Assembly (NCBI RefSeq): GCF_004766055.1
Contig: NZ_SPQR01000011.1
Location: forward strand, 45,145-109,144
Origin: Desulfosporosinus sp. Sb-LF
GTDB taxonomy: Bacteria; Bacillota; Desulfitobacteriia; Desulfitobacteriales; Desulfitobacteriaceae
Length of the DNA stretch: 64,000 bases
Direction: 5' to 3'
The translations under genes and the position numbers were made by a program. Below, in pieces: positions 9,086 to 17,362 of this stretch; the stretch's first letter is position 1, and each line of letters starts with the position of its first letter. The notes under the pieces are model-generated. The model saw only the letters and a list, made by a program, of their open reading frames with translations, had not been told where the DNA came from and searched no databases.

Positions 9086-10132
9086 TTAGGGTAAAAATAA
9101 TACTTTATTGAAGAAGAAATTCTTATCCATCAACTTCTTGAAGATCTCAGGCCCCTCATCCAAACTTAGTCGATGACTAGTTATCACGTCTGTTTGGAGT
9201 TTTCCCTCAGACATTAACTCTAGGCTATAAGTCCATTCACGACCTGGAAACGGATTAGAGAAAGAATTCCAGGAACCTTTAACAGCCAGCTCATGTCTGA
9301 GAATCGTGTTGACTGCTTTTTCGCTGAGTTCTAATTTATCGTGAGATATTCCAACAAACACGACCCTAGCTAATTTTCCAGCAGAACAAACCGCCTGGTT
9401 CTGAGCAATGCGCGATCCAGCAGTTTCAATGACTAAATCAACGCCTTTTCCCCCAGTGAGCGTGTTGAGCTTCTCAATTGGGTCCTCTGTCAAGCCATTA
9501 ATGACTTCATCAGCACCAACCGCTTTGGCAACCACTAATTTGTCATCTTTAATATCGACCGCTATCACCCGACTAGCACCCAGAATTTTGGCAAATTGTA
9601 TGGCAAAGAGTCCTATCGGCCCGGCACCAAAAACAGCAACAGTTTCTCCTGAATTTAAGCTCCCATTCCAAATGGCATGAATAGCATTAGCAGCAGGGTC
9701 TGTCATCGCGCCTGCTTCAAATGAAACATTGTCCGGCATTAATAACAAATTATCCACGGGTACATCGACATATTCTGCCATGGCCCCATCACGCCTAGAA
9801 CCGAAGTAATCGTAAGTTTCACAGAGAGAATAATGCCCTGAAGCACACCACTGACACGTTTTGCAAGGAATCAACGGAGCAACTACGACTCTATCTCCAA
9901 CGTTCCACGCTCCAGCTTCGTTAACAGCCACGATTTCTCCACTAAATTCATGTCCAACGGTAAGGTTTGGACGGTAAGCACCGAAGACATTGACTCTACC
10001 AATATCTGAACCGCAAATACCCACTGCTTTAACCTTGACTAATACGTTTCCCGCTTTTAGTTCAGGTACTTCAACATCTTCTACTCGAACATCTCCAGGT
10101 GCAAACAATTTAATCGCTTTGATAATGAACAT
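9086..10132 (-). CDS. zinc-dependent medium-chain alcohol/polyol dehydrogenase
   Basis: The protein (348 residues) is a GroES-like plus Rossmann-fold zinc dehydrogenase of the sorbitol/threonine dehydrogenase type. Catalytic zinc ligands are in VGICGSDIGR and GHEFSGEIV; the structural zinc site is PCKTCQWCASGHYSLC with four cysteines; the coenzyme fold is VAVFGAGPIGLFAIQFAKILGA followed by VIAVDIKDD, whose aspartate suggests NAD rather than NADP. It probably oxidises a polyol to a ketose before phosphorylation. The annotated ATG at 10132 abuts its GGGAG ribosome site; an ATT codon two codons later has better spacing and would give an N-terminus nearer the family norm, so the start is uncertain by a few residues. 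Confidence 0.87.
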   Translation of the reverse strand: MFIIKAIKLFAPGDVRVEDVEVPELKAGNVLVKVKAVGICGSDIGRVNVFGAYRPNLTVGHEFSGEIVAVNEAGAWNVGDRVVVAPLIPCKTCQWCASGHYSLCETYDYFGSRRDGAMAEYVDVPVDNLLLMPDNVSFEAGAMTDPAANAIHAIWNGSLNSGETVAVFGAGPIGLFAIQFAKILGASRVIAVDIKDDKLVVAKAVGADEVINGLTEDPIEKLNTLTGGKGVDLVIETAGSRIAQNQAVCSAGKLARVVFVGISHDKLELSEKAVNTILRHELAVKGSWNSFSNPFPGREWTYSLELMSEGKLQTDVITSHRLSLDEGPEIFKKLMDKNFFFNKVLFLP

Positions 10133-10146
10133 CTCCCATCAGATTA

Positions 10147-11100
10147 TTATTTAGTTATGTTTAAGAGTTCAAGACACTTTTGAGCAGAAACCTCATCAAT
10201 AAACAAAGTGTTAATATACTTTCCTCTCAGGGCCCCAATGATAGCCTCTGCTTTCTCTTCGCCATTTGCAACACCAATGGTATACTCCTTAGCACTGAGA
10301 TCGTCTAAGGTAATTCCCACAGTTCTTTGGTTTAATTCATCATCAGCAATTGATCCATCAAGGCGGAAATAGCGGGAACATATATCCCCAACTGAGCCAT
10401 TTTTTAATAATTCGTCGTATTCTTCATGTTTGAAATATCCAGCCTTTACTAGGATAGACTCTTCTGAAACTCGCCCAATTCCGAGAAGGGCGATTCGTGC
10501 CTCTCGACCTAAATCAAGAGATTGTTTTACATTCGAATCAGCTACGAGCGCTCTGGCTAAATCGATACTATCAACGATCGCTGGAACGGGTAGCATGTAA
10601 GGCACAGCATGAAAGGCTTGAACAAATCGTTCCATGATGGTTGTCGATTGGGTAGAAAGATAGTTCTTGGTAACCCCACCGTTCAGCTGGACAACTCTAA
10701 TATTTTCAGCTGGGTATTCTTCTAAATGCTTGACCACAAAATGTAAGGTTGTTCCCCAAGATACTCCAATCACATCACCATCTTTGACGATCTCACCAAG
10801 AAAGTTACTGACAGCGCGCCCCAAATCATTGAGAATCGCATCAGGGTGATTAACTGTTACTGGTACAACGTAAACTTTTTTTAGATCAAAGTACTCTCGC
10901 AGGGTATCCGCTAATTCGTCTATTGACTGCAGAGAATAGACGACTTTGATTTCGACAATTCCTTCTTTATGGGCCTTATCAAGAAGACGACTTACTTTTG
11001 CCTTCGAAATACCTTCCATTTTAGCTATTTCATCTTGTTTATAACCAAATTCATAATACATTCGAGCTATTTTAACTAGTAATCTGACTATAAACTTCAC
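10147..11100 (-). CDS. SorC/DeoR-type sugar-responsive transcriptional regulator
   Basis: The 317-residue protein begins with a helix-turn-helix (IARMYYEFGYKQDEIAKMEGISKAKVSRLLDKA, residues ~11-43), followed by a SorC-family sugar-phosphate-binding domain with the characteristic GDVIGVSWGTTL, VVQLNGG and IALLGIGRV blocks. The start codon is GTG at 11100 behind GGGGAGAAGG. As first gene of the operon it is likely autoregulatory. Members bind a phosphorylated product of the pathway; LsrR (AI-2), SorC and DeoR of Bacillus belong here. Paired palindromes in the upstream region are the likely operators. Confidence 0.88.
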   Translation of the reverse strand: MKFIVRLLVKIARMYYEFGYKQDEIAKMEGISKAKVSRLLDKAHKEGIVEIKVVYSLQSIDELADTLREYFDLKKVYVVPVTVNHPDAILNDLGRAVSNFLGEIVKDGDVIGVSWGTTLHFVVKHLEEYPAENIRVVQLNGGVTKNYLSTQSTTIMERFVQAFHAVPYMLPVPAIVDSIDLARALVADSNVKQSLDLGREARIALLGIGRVSEESILVKAGYFKHEEYDELLKNGSVGDICSRYFRLDGSIADDELNQRTVGITLDDLSAKEYTIGVANGEEKAEAIIGALRGKYINTLFIDEVSAQKCLELLNITK

Positions 11101-11184
11101 CTTCTCCCCAAATCATTGACTATTCTTATTTATTTTGAATCTTTTAATTTGCAATAATATTCGACCTAAGATCCCAAAATCCTG

Positions 11185-11225
11185 CTAAGAAATGAAATTA
11201 ATTTCTTAGTTGTGAAACTAATTTC
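11185..11225 (-). promoter_or_regulatory. Paired palindromes, candidate SorC-family operators
   Basis: Two 12-bp palindrome-type elements, GAAATTAATTTC (11194-11205, perfect) and GAAACTAATTTC (11214-11225, one change), have centres 20 bp apart, two helical turns. The first lies inside a larger inverted repeat with arms CTAAGAAAT (11185-11193) and ATTTCTTAG (11201-11209). They lie about 85-115 bp upstream of the regulator's GTG start. Binding by the adjacent regulator is inferred. Confidence 0.55.
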
Positions 11226-11336
11226 AACGTTGTTTAAAGAAATATATTCTTTCGTATTAAATTTTAGAAGGTGTTTGACAAAGATTGTTTGTTAAATGCC
11301 TTCTAGCCAACGCTGTTCAAAGTTTGGAAACCTGCT

Positions 11337-11367
11337 AAAAAAGAAAAAGCGAGCCAAAGGCCCGCTT
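11337..11367 (-). terminator. Rho-independent terminator of the DHA2 efflux gene
   Basis: A 9-bp stem with one mismatch (11347-11355 with 11359-11367, GGCC core, loop AAA) is followed on the minus strand by TTTTTCTTTTTT. It lies 30 bp past the efflux gene stop. Confidence 0.85.
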
Positions 11368-11397
11368 AATTTATACGCAATATACGTTTCTATACTT

Positions 11398-12834
11398 TTA
11401 ATTCTCTATCACTAAATTCGGCGAAGTATCGCTCCCTCTCATGTAGGAAATTGCTGCACCTATAAGGCTTATAACAAATGAAATTGCAAATGCCGTTCTT
11501 AAGCCCCCTATAAACTGTGCTATCGCAATGCCTTGAGACCCTACCTGTGTACCAGCAAAAAGACCTTGAAACGCTTCAGGAGTTATGCTTGATGAGATAA
11601 TAGCCATTGACAGTGCAATACTAATTACATTTCCTGCATTATTCATCATGGTCCTTACCCCACCAGCAATTCCTCGTCTTTCAGCAGAAACGGCCCCCAT
11701 GATAGCACTGGTATTCGGTGAAAAAAATATGCCAGATCCCATTCCTGAAATGAACATCCAAATCACCAATTCTGTAATTGAAGTAGTTTCTTTTATTTCC
11801 ATTAGTCCGATAAGTCCCACGGCCGATATTAAGAGTCCCAGGGAACTCAGCATCCTCGAACCATATCGGTCCGACAGTCTTCCACTAATCGGAGCCATGA
11901 TCATCATAGAAATTGCAAAAGGAGCGAGAAGGATTCCAGCAACGACGGGATCAAAACCTTTTATTCCCTGAAAGTAAAAGACTAGCAGAAAGGTAATGGC
12001 CCCCCGAGCAATTCCATTCAAAAGATTACTACTAAAAGCAAACGTAAGCATTCGATTTCTAAAAAGGCTCAGGTCCAGCATGGGCTGATCTACTTTGTTT
12101 TCAATGTAAACAAAGGCAGCCATAAAGATTATTGCGAGTGCAAATAATACTAGGGTCGAGAGGTTCAACCATCCCTTAAATCCGCCAAAGGTAAGGGCAA
12201 CCAATAGAGATAGCATACCAATTGTAAATAACAGTGTCCCTAACCAGTCAAATTTTTGTTTTTGAGGAAGCATTTCCACTTCCCTCAGTTGCATCCATGC
12301 CCATATCGCACCAAAAACTCCTATAGGAAGATTGATATAAAAAATCCAGCGCCAACCTATAGAAATTAAGGCTCCCCCAAGAATTGGGCCGACTACTGAA
12401 CCAACACTGAGGATCATACCATTAATACCCAAAGCCTTTCCAAGCTCCTCCCTGGGAAATGCGTCTGCCACCATAGGTGTACTCACTGCTAAGAGTAATG
12501 CCCCTCCAATAGATTGGACGAACCTAAAAAGAATCAGCTGCAATGCCGTTTGTGAAAAACCGCATAATAGGGAGCCAATTGTAAAGACGATAAACCCGCT
12601 CACAAAAAGTTTTTTCCTTCCTATCATATCGGCAATCCTGCCGATCGAAGGAACTAGAATTGTTATAGCTAGCATATAAATCATGACTGTCCACATGATG
12701 GTGTTCATACTAGCATGTAATTCCTTCATGATATCAGGAAGTGCTATGATTAAGGTGTTGCTACTAAGCACTGAGAATAGGACACCTAGTGAAGTACACG
12801 AGAGTGCAATCCACTTGTACTCGATTTTTTTCAT
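11398..12834 (-). CDS. DHA2-family (EmrB/QacA) multidrug efflux MFS transporter
   Basis: The 478-residue protein has about 14 membrane helices, as in the DHA2 subfamily. MKELHASMNTIMWTVMIYML and the motif-A loop IGRIADMIGRKKLFV match EmrB/LmrB-type drug-proton antiporters; motif C is seen in LGINGMILSVGSVVGPILGGALI. It is monocistronic between the terminator at 11.35 kb and a promoter with two GTTGCAWATGCAAC operators at 13.1 kb. Expression is probably repressed by a MarR/TetR-like factor encoded elsewhere. The drug or metabolite exported is unknown. Confidence 0.88.
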   Translation of the reverse strand: MKKIEYKWIALSCTSLGVLFSVLSSNTLIIALPDIMKELHASMNTIMWTVMIYMLAITILVPSIGRIADMIGRKKLFVSGFIVFTIGSLLCGFSQTALQLILFRFVQSIGGALLLAVSTPMVADAFPREELGKALGINGMILSVGSVVGPILGGALISIGWRWIFYINLPIGVFGAIWAWMQLREVEMLPQKQKFDWLGTLLFTIGMLSLLVALTFGGFKGWLNLSTLVLFALAIIFMAAFVYIENKVDQPMLDLSLFRNRMLTFAFSSNLLNGIARGAITFLLVFYFQGIKGFDPVVAGILLAPFAISMMIMAPISGRLSDRYGSRMLSSLGLLISAVGLIGLMEIKETTSITELVIWMFISGMGSGIFFSPNTSAIMGAVSAERRGIAGGVRTMMNNAGNVISIALSMAIISSSITPEAFQGLFAGTQVGSQGIAIAQFIGGLRTAFAISFVISLIGAAISYMRGSDTSPNLVIEN

Positions 12835-13069
12835 TCTTCTTACTCCTCTATTTCTACTTTTAAATCACACGCAGAATCCGCCATCTTGCGTGAAATTTTT
12901 TCAACTCATAGACTCTCTTTTTCAACAGGTATAACTCCTCCTGACAATTCCATTACTAGTTTGAGTAACATCATTAAAAAAAATAATGTCCCTTCCATAT
13001 CTATGGGGTATGGAAATATTTGATTGTTACTCAACCCATCATCCTTTTAACTTGCTGAGAATACAACAA

Positions 13070-13123
13070 GTTGCATATGCAACTATATTATTCATTATAG
13101 TATCCATTGGTTGCAAATGCAAC
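13070..13123 (-). promoter_or_regulatory. Sigma-A promoter of the efflux gene, bracketed by two identical-type operators
   Basis: On the minus strand TTGCAT (13117-13122), 17 bp, TATAAT (13094-13099) form a near-consensus promoter. The palindromes GTTGCATATGCAAC (13070-13083) and GTTGCAAATGCAAC (13110-13123) cover the start-site region and the -35 box, centres 40 bp apart. The arrangement is that of a repressor-controlled promoter. The leader to the efflux ATG at 12834 is about 250 nt, with no gene in it; it holds a short hairpin at about 12993-13015. Confidence 0.7.
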
Positions 13124-13304
13124 TATCTAAATTTTAGATAAAATTGTTGTCCATCACTTTTTCTGAAGTATTGTATTGCTTTCATTTATGTAATTAGCAC
13201 CCAAGATTCATGTTTTAGACTCAATAAATGGTAATACTACACTAGTCGGATAGCAGTCTAACAAAAACTACTCAGCTTTTTATCACACAAGGAGATGAAA
13301 TCAC

Positions 13305-13940
13305 ATGTCAACTATTTACCAAGACCTAATTCAATTTAGTATCCACATCCCTCAAATTGACCTGTCATTCCACCAGTATTTAATCCCCGCTAAGGAGCCT
13401 CTTCTAATCCATACTGGCAATGTCCAGCAAGCCAATGCTTTGGTGCCCCAACTCAAGGCCACACTCAACGGCGAGAGCCTCAAGTATATTTTCATTTCTC
13501 ATTTTGAGGCGGATGAATGCGGAGGGCTATCTTATATTTTAGAACAATTTCCTGAAGCTAAGACCATCTGTTCAGAGGTAACAGCGCGTCAGTTAAGCGG
13601 TTTTGGTTTTACCAATGAAGTTATTATTAAGAAAGCCGGCGAAAAGATCACTACAGATAACTATGAGCTGGAATTCATCAGCTATCCTTCAGAAATGCAT
13701 CTCTGGGAGGGCTTACTAGCCATGGAAAACCGTCGGGGTATTTTCTTCAGCAGTGATTTAATGATCCGCTTTGGCGAAGCTACAGGTCTCGTTGTTGATG
13801 CCGATTGGACCACAGAAATTAAGAACATTAAACCCGAACAAGTACCTGACCCAGAAAAACGAAAGCAACTTCAAAATACTCTAAGTCAATTAAACCCCAA
13901 GTTTGTAGCAACAGGTCATGGACCTTGCTTGAACACTTGA
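13305..13940 (+). CDS. Metallo-beta-lactamase fold protein, ODP (diiron flavoprotein-like) type without flavodoxin domain
   Basis: A 211-residue protein preceded by AAGGAGATGAAATC before ATG 13305. The order of metal motifs follows the oxygen-reducing diiron core of FprA/ROO flavodiiron proteins: HFEADE (residues ~65-70, H-x-E-x-D), EMHLWEG (His ~131), FFSSDLM (bridging Asp ~148) and ATGHGP (last His). The histidine that normally follows the aspartate in H-x-E-x-D-H is glutamate here. There is no flavodoxin or rubredoxin domain, so if it is redox-active it needs a separate electron donor. It is the only plus-strand gene between 1 and 21 kb. An oxygen or NO detoxification role is possible but unproven. 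Confidence 0.75.
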   Translation: MSTIYQDLIQFSIHIPQIDLSFHQYLIPAKEPLLIHTGNVQQANALVPQLKATLNGESLKYIFISHFEADECGGLSYILEQFPEAKTICSEVTARQLSGFGFTNEVIIKKAGEKITTDNYELEFISYPSEMHLWEGLLAMENRRGIFFSSDLMIRFGEATGLVVDADWTTEIKNIKPEQVPDPEKRKQLQNTLSQLNPKFVATGHGPCLNT

Positions 13941-14066
13941 AGCCAAAAATTATCTAGACAATCTTTCCTTCATTATTGCAGCCACATCAGCTCCTATAAA
14001 AAGGAATGTTCAAAACACCACCTTAATAATGTTCCGACTCAAATCTTTAATACTCATTCCAAAAAA

Positions 14067-14094
14067 ATTAGGCCACTCATTCGAGTGGCCTAAT
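14067..14094. terminator. Perfect 12-bp hairpin
   Basis: ATTAGGCCACTC and GAGTGGCCTAAT pair perfectly around the loop ATTC. A run of seven A precedes it on the plus strand, so it has terminator form for minus-strand transcripts, that is, for anything reading leftward through the repeat array. It is weaker as a terminator for the plus-strand gene ending at 13940. Confidence 0.6.
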
Positions 14095-14107
14095 ATCTAA
14101 AATTAAA

Positions 14108-14972
14108 TCCCGCAAAGTTCCTCATGAATTAATGGATACACGGCTCGAGATTAATCTTCCACTGATCTTTACCAAATTACTATTATTAACTGGAGTAACT
14201 AGATTTTTAGTTTTAGCTAACACACCTTACGATTCACACGCATTACTAAATATTAACATATCGAGATAAATAAACTAGTAAGGGAGTAAATACTTTGACC
14301 TAAACTGAAACTCTAACCAGTCAAAATCTAAATTAAGGTAAGGAAACTAATCTGGACAAATCCTCCATTATTTCTTCTGTTTAACTTTAAGGGTATTATG
14401 ATAGTCTATTAGAGTGAACAGCCCTGCTGAAACGGAAACATTTTAGTTTTAATTGTTTAATTACCTGATTACGAACTCAAATTTCCTACTAACTAACCGA
14501 CCTAACCAACTGATCTAACTAACTAACTAACTAACTAACTGAACTAACTAACTGATCTAACTAACTGATCTAACTAACTGAACTAACTAACTGATCTAAC
14601 TAACTGAACTAACTAACTGATCTAACTAACTGAACTAACTAACTGACCTAACTAACTGACCTAACTAACTGACCTAACTAACTGAACTAACTGACCTAAC
14701 TAACTGACCTAACTAACTGACCTAACTAACTGACCTAACTAACTGACCTAACTAACTGACCTAACTAACTGAACTAACTGACTGACCTAACTAACTGAAC
14801 TAACTAACTGATCTAACTAACTGACTTAACCAACTGACCTAACTAACTGACCTAACTAACTGACCTAACTAACTGACCTAACTAACTGACTTAACCAACT
14901 GACCTAACTAACTGACTTAACCAACTGACCTAACTAACTGATCTAACTAACTGAGCGAGGAACTTTGCGGGA
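14108..14972. repeat. 16-bp inverted repeats enclosing an 865-bp non-coding segment
   Basis: TCCCGCAAAGTTCCTC at 14108-14123 recurs as its exact reverse complement at 14957-14972. The enclosed DNA has no gene: its left ~360 bp show nothing recognisable and its right ~470 bp is the 13-bp tandem array. The arms touch the right end of the array. They could be ends of a non-autonomous element, or stems of a structured transcript; no target-site duplication was identified. Confidence 0.6.
14486..14955. repeat. Tandem minisatellite, 13-bp unit CTAACTAACTGAC, roughly 35 copies
   Basis: The region repeats a 13-bp unit built from CTAA/CTGA tetranucleotides. Variants differ mainly at one position (GACC, GATC, GAAC), and a few units are 4 bp longer or shorter, as expected of slippage. 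Because 13 is not a multiple of 3 and every unit contains TAA or TGA, it cannot code for protein. On the minus strand it reads GTTAGTTAG repeats. Confidence 0.95.
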
Positions 14973-15234
14973 AATCTTTCTACTTAATGCTGATTGGATG
15001 GTTTCGTAGGATGAACTAAAAACCAAACAACAAAAACCACCCTTCTAGGTGGCTCCAATTCTTCGAAATTCAGCACCGCTTAACTGATTGCAATGCTCAA
15101 ACCTTCGACGAATCGAAACTTTACCTAGCACGCGACCAACAAATTTCTGATAAACTGAATCTTACTTTTTAGTGTCTATGTCTTTATTATACTTAAATTC
15201 TGCTTCTTGTCAAGTGTCCTAAAGAAAATATCGC

Positions 15235-15264
15235 GAGGTCCTTCCCGCAATGGAGAAGGACCTC
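15235..15264 (-). terminator. Terminator of the GDSL esterase gene
   Basis: A perfect 10-bp stem (GAGGTCCTTC with GAAGGACCTC, 10-nt loop) lies 15 bp past the stop. On the minus strand it is followed by GCGATATTTTCTTT. Confidence 0.75.
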
Positions 15265-15278
15265 CCTCCTAGAATCCA

Positions 15279-16427
15279 TCATTCCACGATAAAATCCATT
15301 CTCATGCTTCGATCCAATTTCAGACCCAATTTAGCGGGCAATCCACTCTTTATATAAAGGCTATAAAGCCCTGGAGGATAGCCGTCATGAGGAGGCGACA
15401 CAATCAGGGAATCCGACCATAGCCCTCCTTGTTTCAGCGAAACGTTCACTGGGAGACCTGTTGCCGTATAGACTTGAATAAATTCCCCAGCCGATTCTGC
15501 TAAACTCGTGCTAAATTTAATGGTCCATGTCTTGTTAGCCACTACTCCTGTTTTACTCTCCCAAGGAGAAGCCTCGGCAAGATCAAATAAGATCGATAGA
15601 GTCTGAAAAATCATCTTGTGACCTTGCTGCGTAGGGTGTGGATCAATGTGGCCTTGTAAGAAATCGAAGTTCAGAGGTTTTAGATCAAATCCCTGCAAAA
15701 AACACGAATATATATCCGCGACAGTATACCCTTGTCCAACTCTAATCGTCGTGTTAATCTGCTGGACAAAAGGATCGAATAGAGAAAACATAATGTCCCC
15801 TGGAGAAAACGGGTTATATACGGTCAATGCAAAAATCTGAGCTTCCGGGGTTGATGTTTTAATTGTTCCTATTATTTGCGGCCAATTCGCCTCAAACTCA
15901 GCCACACCACTATTTAACTCCGTTTCCAAGGTTCCAGAAAGAGCGATGTCATAAAATGTTTTATTCAGTTCTTTGTCCGTTTGTAGAGCTTTTACTAGCT
16001 GCTCTCCCAGTTGCGGGCTATTGAGATCAAGATGGTAAGCGGTTGCTACCGCCCGAATCACAGGTTCAAGTAGATTGTTTCCGCCAATGCTGACGGTCAC
16101 GACACGCGCATGTGCTAAGGGGTCTTTCAGAGTCCCGTCGTCTCTTAATTGATTTAGGAGACCGCTACTCTTCGCACCAGGTTTCGATAAATTAAAGAGC
16201 TGAATACCCTCTTCATCCTGCTTACTTTGCAAGTAAGAAAAAAAGAGATCTGTATATCCTAGCCCAGTAGGAGCGCCTGTGCCATAGGCAATCGAATCAC
16301 CTAATGAGACCAGATTACTGACTGATACTGGGCTTGCTACCACGTCCCTAGGGATGAGCATAGTTAAGATAAGTAAAACCATGAGGTTTATTATAAACAC
16401 CGAGATGCTCGTATTGCGCAATCTCAA
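15279..16427 (-). CDS. Secreted SGNH/GDSL-family esterase
   Basis: The best start is TTG 16427 behind GGAGGGAAACCC, giving 382 residues; a longer open frame upstream gives a basic, unlikely leader that overlaps the SDR gene. The N-terminus is a signal peptide (basic start, then VFIINLMVLLILTMLIP, cleavage near VVAS). Catalytic blocks are SLGDSIAYGTG (nucleophile Ser), VSIGGNN (block III) and DPHPTQQGH (Asp and His). The last ~100 residues (IKFSTSLAES, LYSLYIKSG) look like an Ig-like surface domain. It likely acts on cell-wall or extracellular esters; the substrate is unknown. It follows the SDR gene by 62 bp. Confidence 0.8.
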   Translation of the reverse strand: MRLRNTSISVFIINLMVLLILTMLIPRDVVASPVSVSNLVSLGDSIAYGTGAPTGLGYTDLFFSYLQSKQDEEGIQLFNLSKPGAKSSGLLNQLRDDGTLKDPLAHARVVTVSIGGNNLLEPVIRAVATAYHLDLNSPQLGEQLVKALQTDKELNKTFYDIALSGTLETELNSGVAEFEANWPQIIGTIKTSTPEAQIFALTVYNPFSPGDIMFSLFDPFVQQINTTIRVGQGYTVADIYSCFLQGFDLKPLNFDFLQGHIDPHPTQQGHKMIFQTLSILFDLAEASPWESKTGVVANKTWTIKFSTSLAESAGEFIQVYTATGLPVNVSLKQGGLWSDSLIVSPPHDGYPPGLYSLYIKSGLPAKLGLKLDRSMRMDFIVE

Positions 16428-16489
16428 GGGTTTCCCTCCCTTTAAACAAATACTGGCTTGTCTATGAGGCTTCAAATTACTGGTCAATA

Positions 16490-17227
16490 TTAAATAAAGT
16501 TTCCTCCGTCGACGACAATGGTTTGTCCAGTAACGAATCCTGCATTTGCAATTAAAGAATAGACTACTTCGGCGATATCCTCTGGGCCTGCAACACGACC
16601 GAGCGGGGTGCCGGCCGCTAGATGCGCGATATGGTCTTCCTTCCCCTCCACCCAACGTGTCTGAACGATTCCGGGAGCCACTGCATTAACCCTGACCTCT
16701 GGGGCCATGACCCTAGCCAACGATTTGGTAATACTAATTCCCGCCGCCTTTGAAGCCGAGTAGGCAATAGAACTCCCTAATCCAGTGAGTCCTGCAATGG
16801 AAGCGATATTAACGATACACCCTCGATTCTTCTTAAGTTCAGCGGAAACAGCCCTGCAGCAAAAGAACAGGCCCTTGACATTAACGCCCATAATATCGTC
16901 CCAATACTCCTCTTTCATTCCCTCTAGATCTGCATGCTCTACGAAATGAGTCATTCCTGCATTATTAACTAAGATATCCAGTTTTCCAAAATCAGCCACT
17001 ACTTGACTGATCATCGCCCTAATCTCAACATCTTGCGAGACATTAGCTTTATAGGTCAAACAGCGAACTCCTAAACCTTCGACCTCTCGGGAAGTCTTTA
17101 AGGCCTCTTCTTCAGAACGAGAATAATTAATGGCAATATTTACTCCGGATCGGGCTAACATTAAAGCAATTGCCCTTCCGATCCCAGTTCCGCCTCCTGT
17201 AATCAGTGCGATTTTTCCTTGTAACAT
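16490..17227 (-). CDS. Short-chain dehydrogenase/reductase, FabG-like
   Basis: The start is ATG 17227 (MLQGKIALITGGGTGIG) behind GAGGGGGAATTTAGA; this gives 245 residues, the usual SDR length. Motifs: TGGGTGIG cofactor site (~9-16), NNAG, active-site Ser in VNIASIAG, YSASK catalytic Tyr and Lys, and the C-terminal GFVTGQTIVVDGG. The residues after the second strand (NYSRSEEEA) fit NADP-dependent 3-oxoacyl-ACP reductase-type enzymes. No other fatty-acid gene is nearby, so a generic ketoreductase role is all that can be claimed. Confidence 0.85.
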   Translation of the reverse strand: MLQGKIALITGGGTGIGRAIALMLARSGVNIAINYSRSEEEALKTSREVEGLGVRCLTYKANVSQDVEIRAMISQVVADFGKLDILVNNAGMTHFVEHADLEGMKEEYWDDIMGVNVKGLFFCCRAVSAELKKNRGCIVNIASIAGLTGLGSSIAYSASKAAGISITKSLARVMAPEVRVNAVAPGIVQTRWVEGKEDHIAHLAAGTPLGRVAGPEDIAEVVYSLIANAGFVTGQTIVVDGGNFI

Positions 17228-17315
17228 TCTAAATTCCCCCTCAATAACTTTTACATAGTCATTATGCTTTCTAGTATAACCCACACACCAAAACGCGACA
17301 AGAAATAATGAACAA

Positions 17316-17356
17316 ATCGAACAAGGGACCCCTGCTTGAGTGGCCCCTTGTTCGAT
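17316..17356 (-). terminator. Terminator of the thiamin operon
   Basis: A perfect 12-bp stem (ATCGAACAAGGG with CCCTTGTTCGAT) with a 17-nt loop lies directly after the thiE stop; on the minus strand it is followed by TTGTTCATTATTTC. Confidence 0.75.
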
Positions 17357-17362
17357 GATTGT

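Noticed and set aside
11276..11300. TTGACA on the plus strand near 11276 as a promoter
   Set aside because: No -10 box at the right distance and no plus-strand gene follows.
14486..14955. CRISPR array
   Set aside because: The units are contiguous 13-mers without spacers; it is a minisatellite and no cas gene is present.
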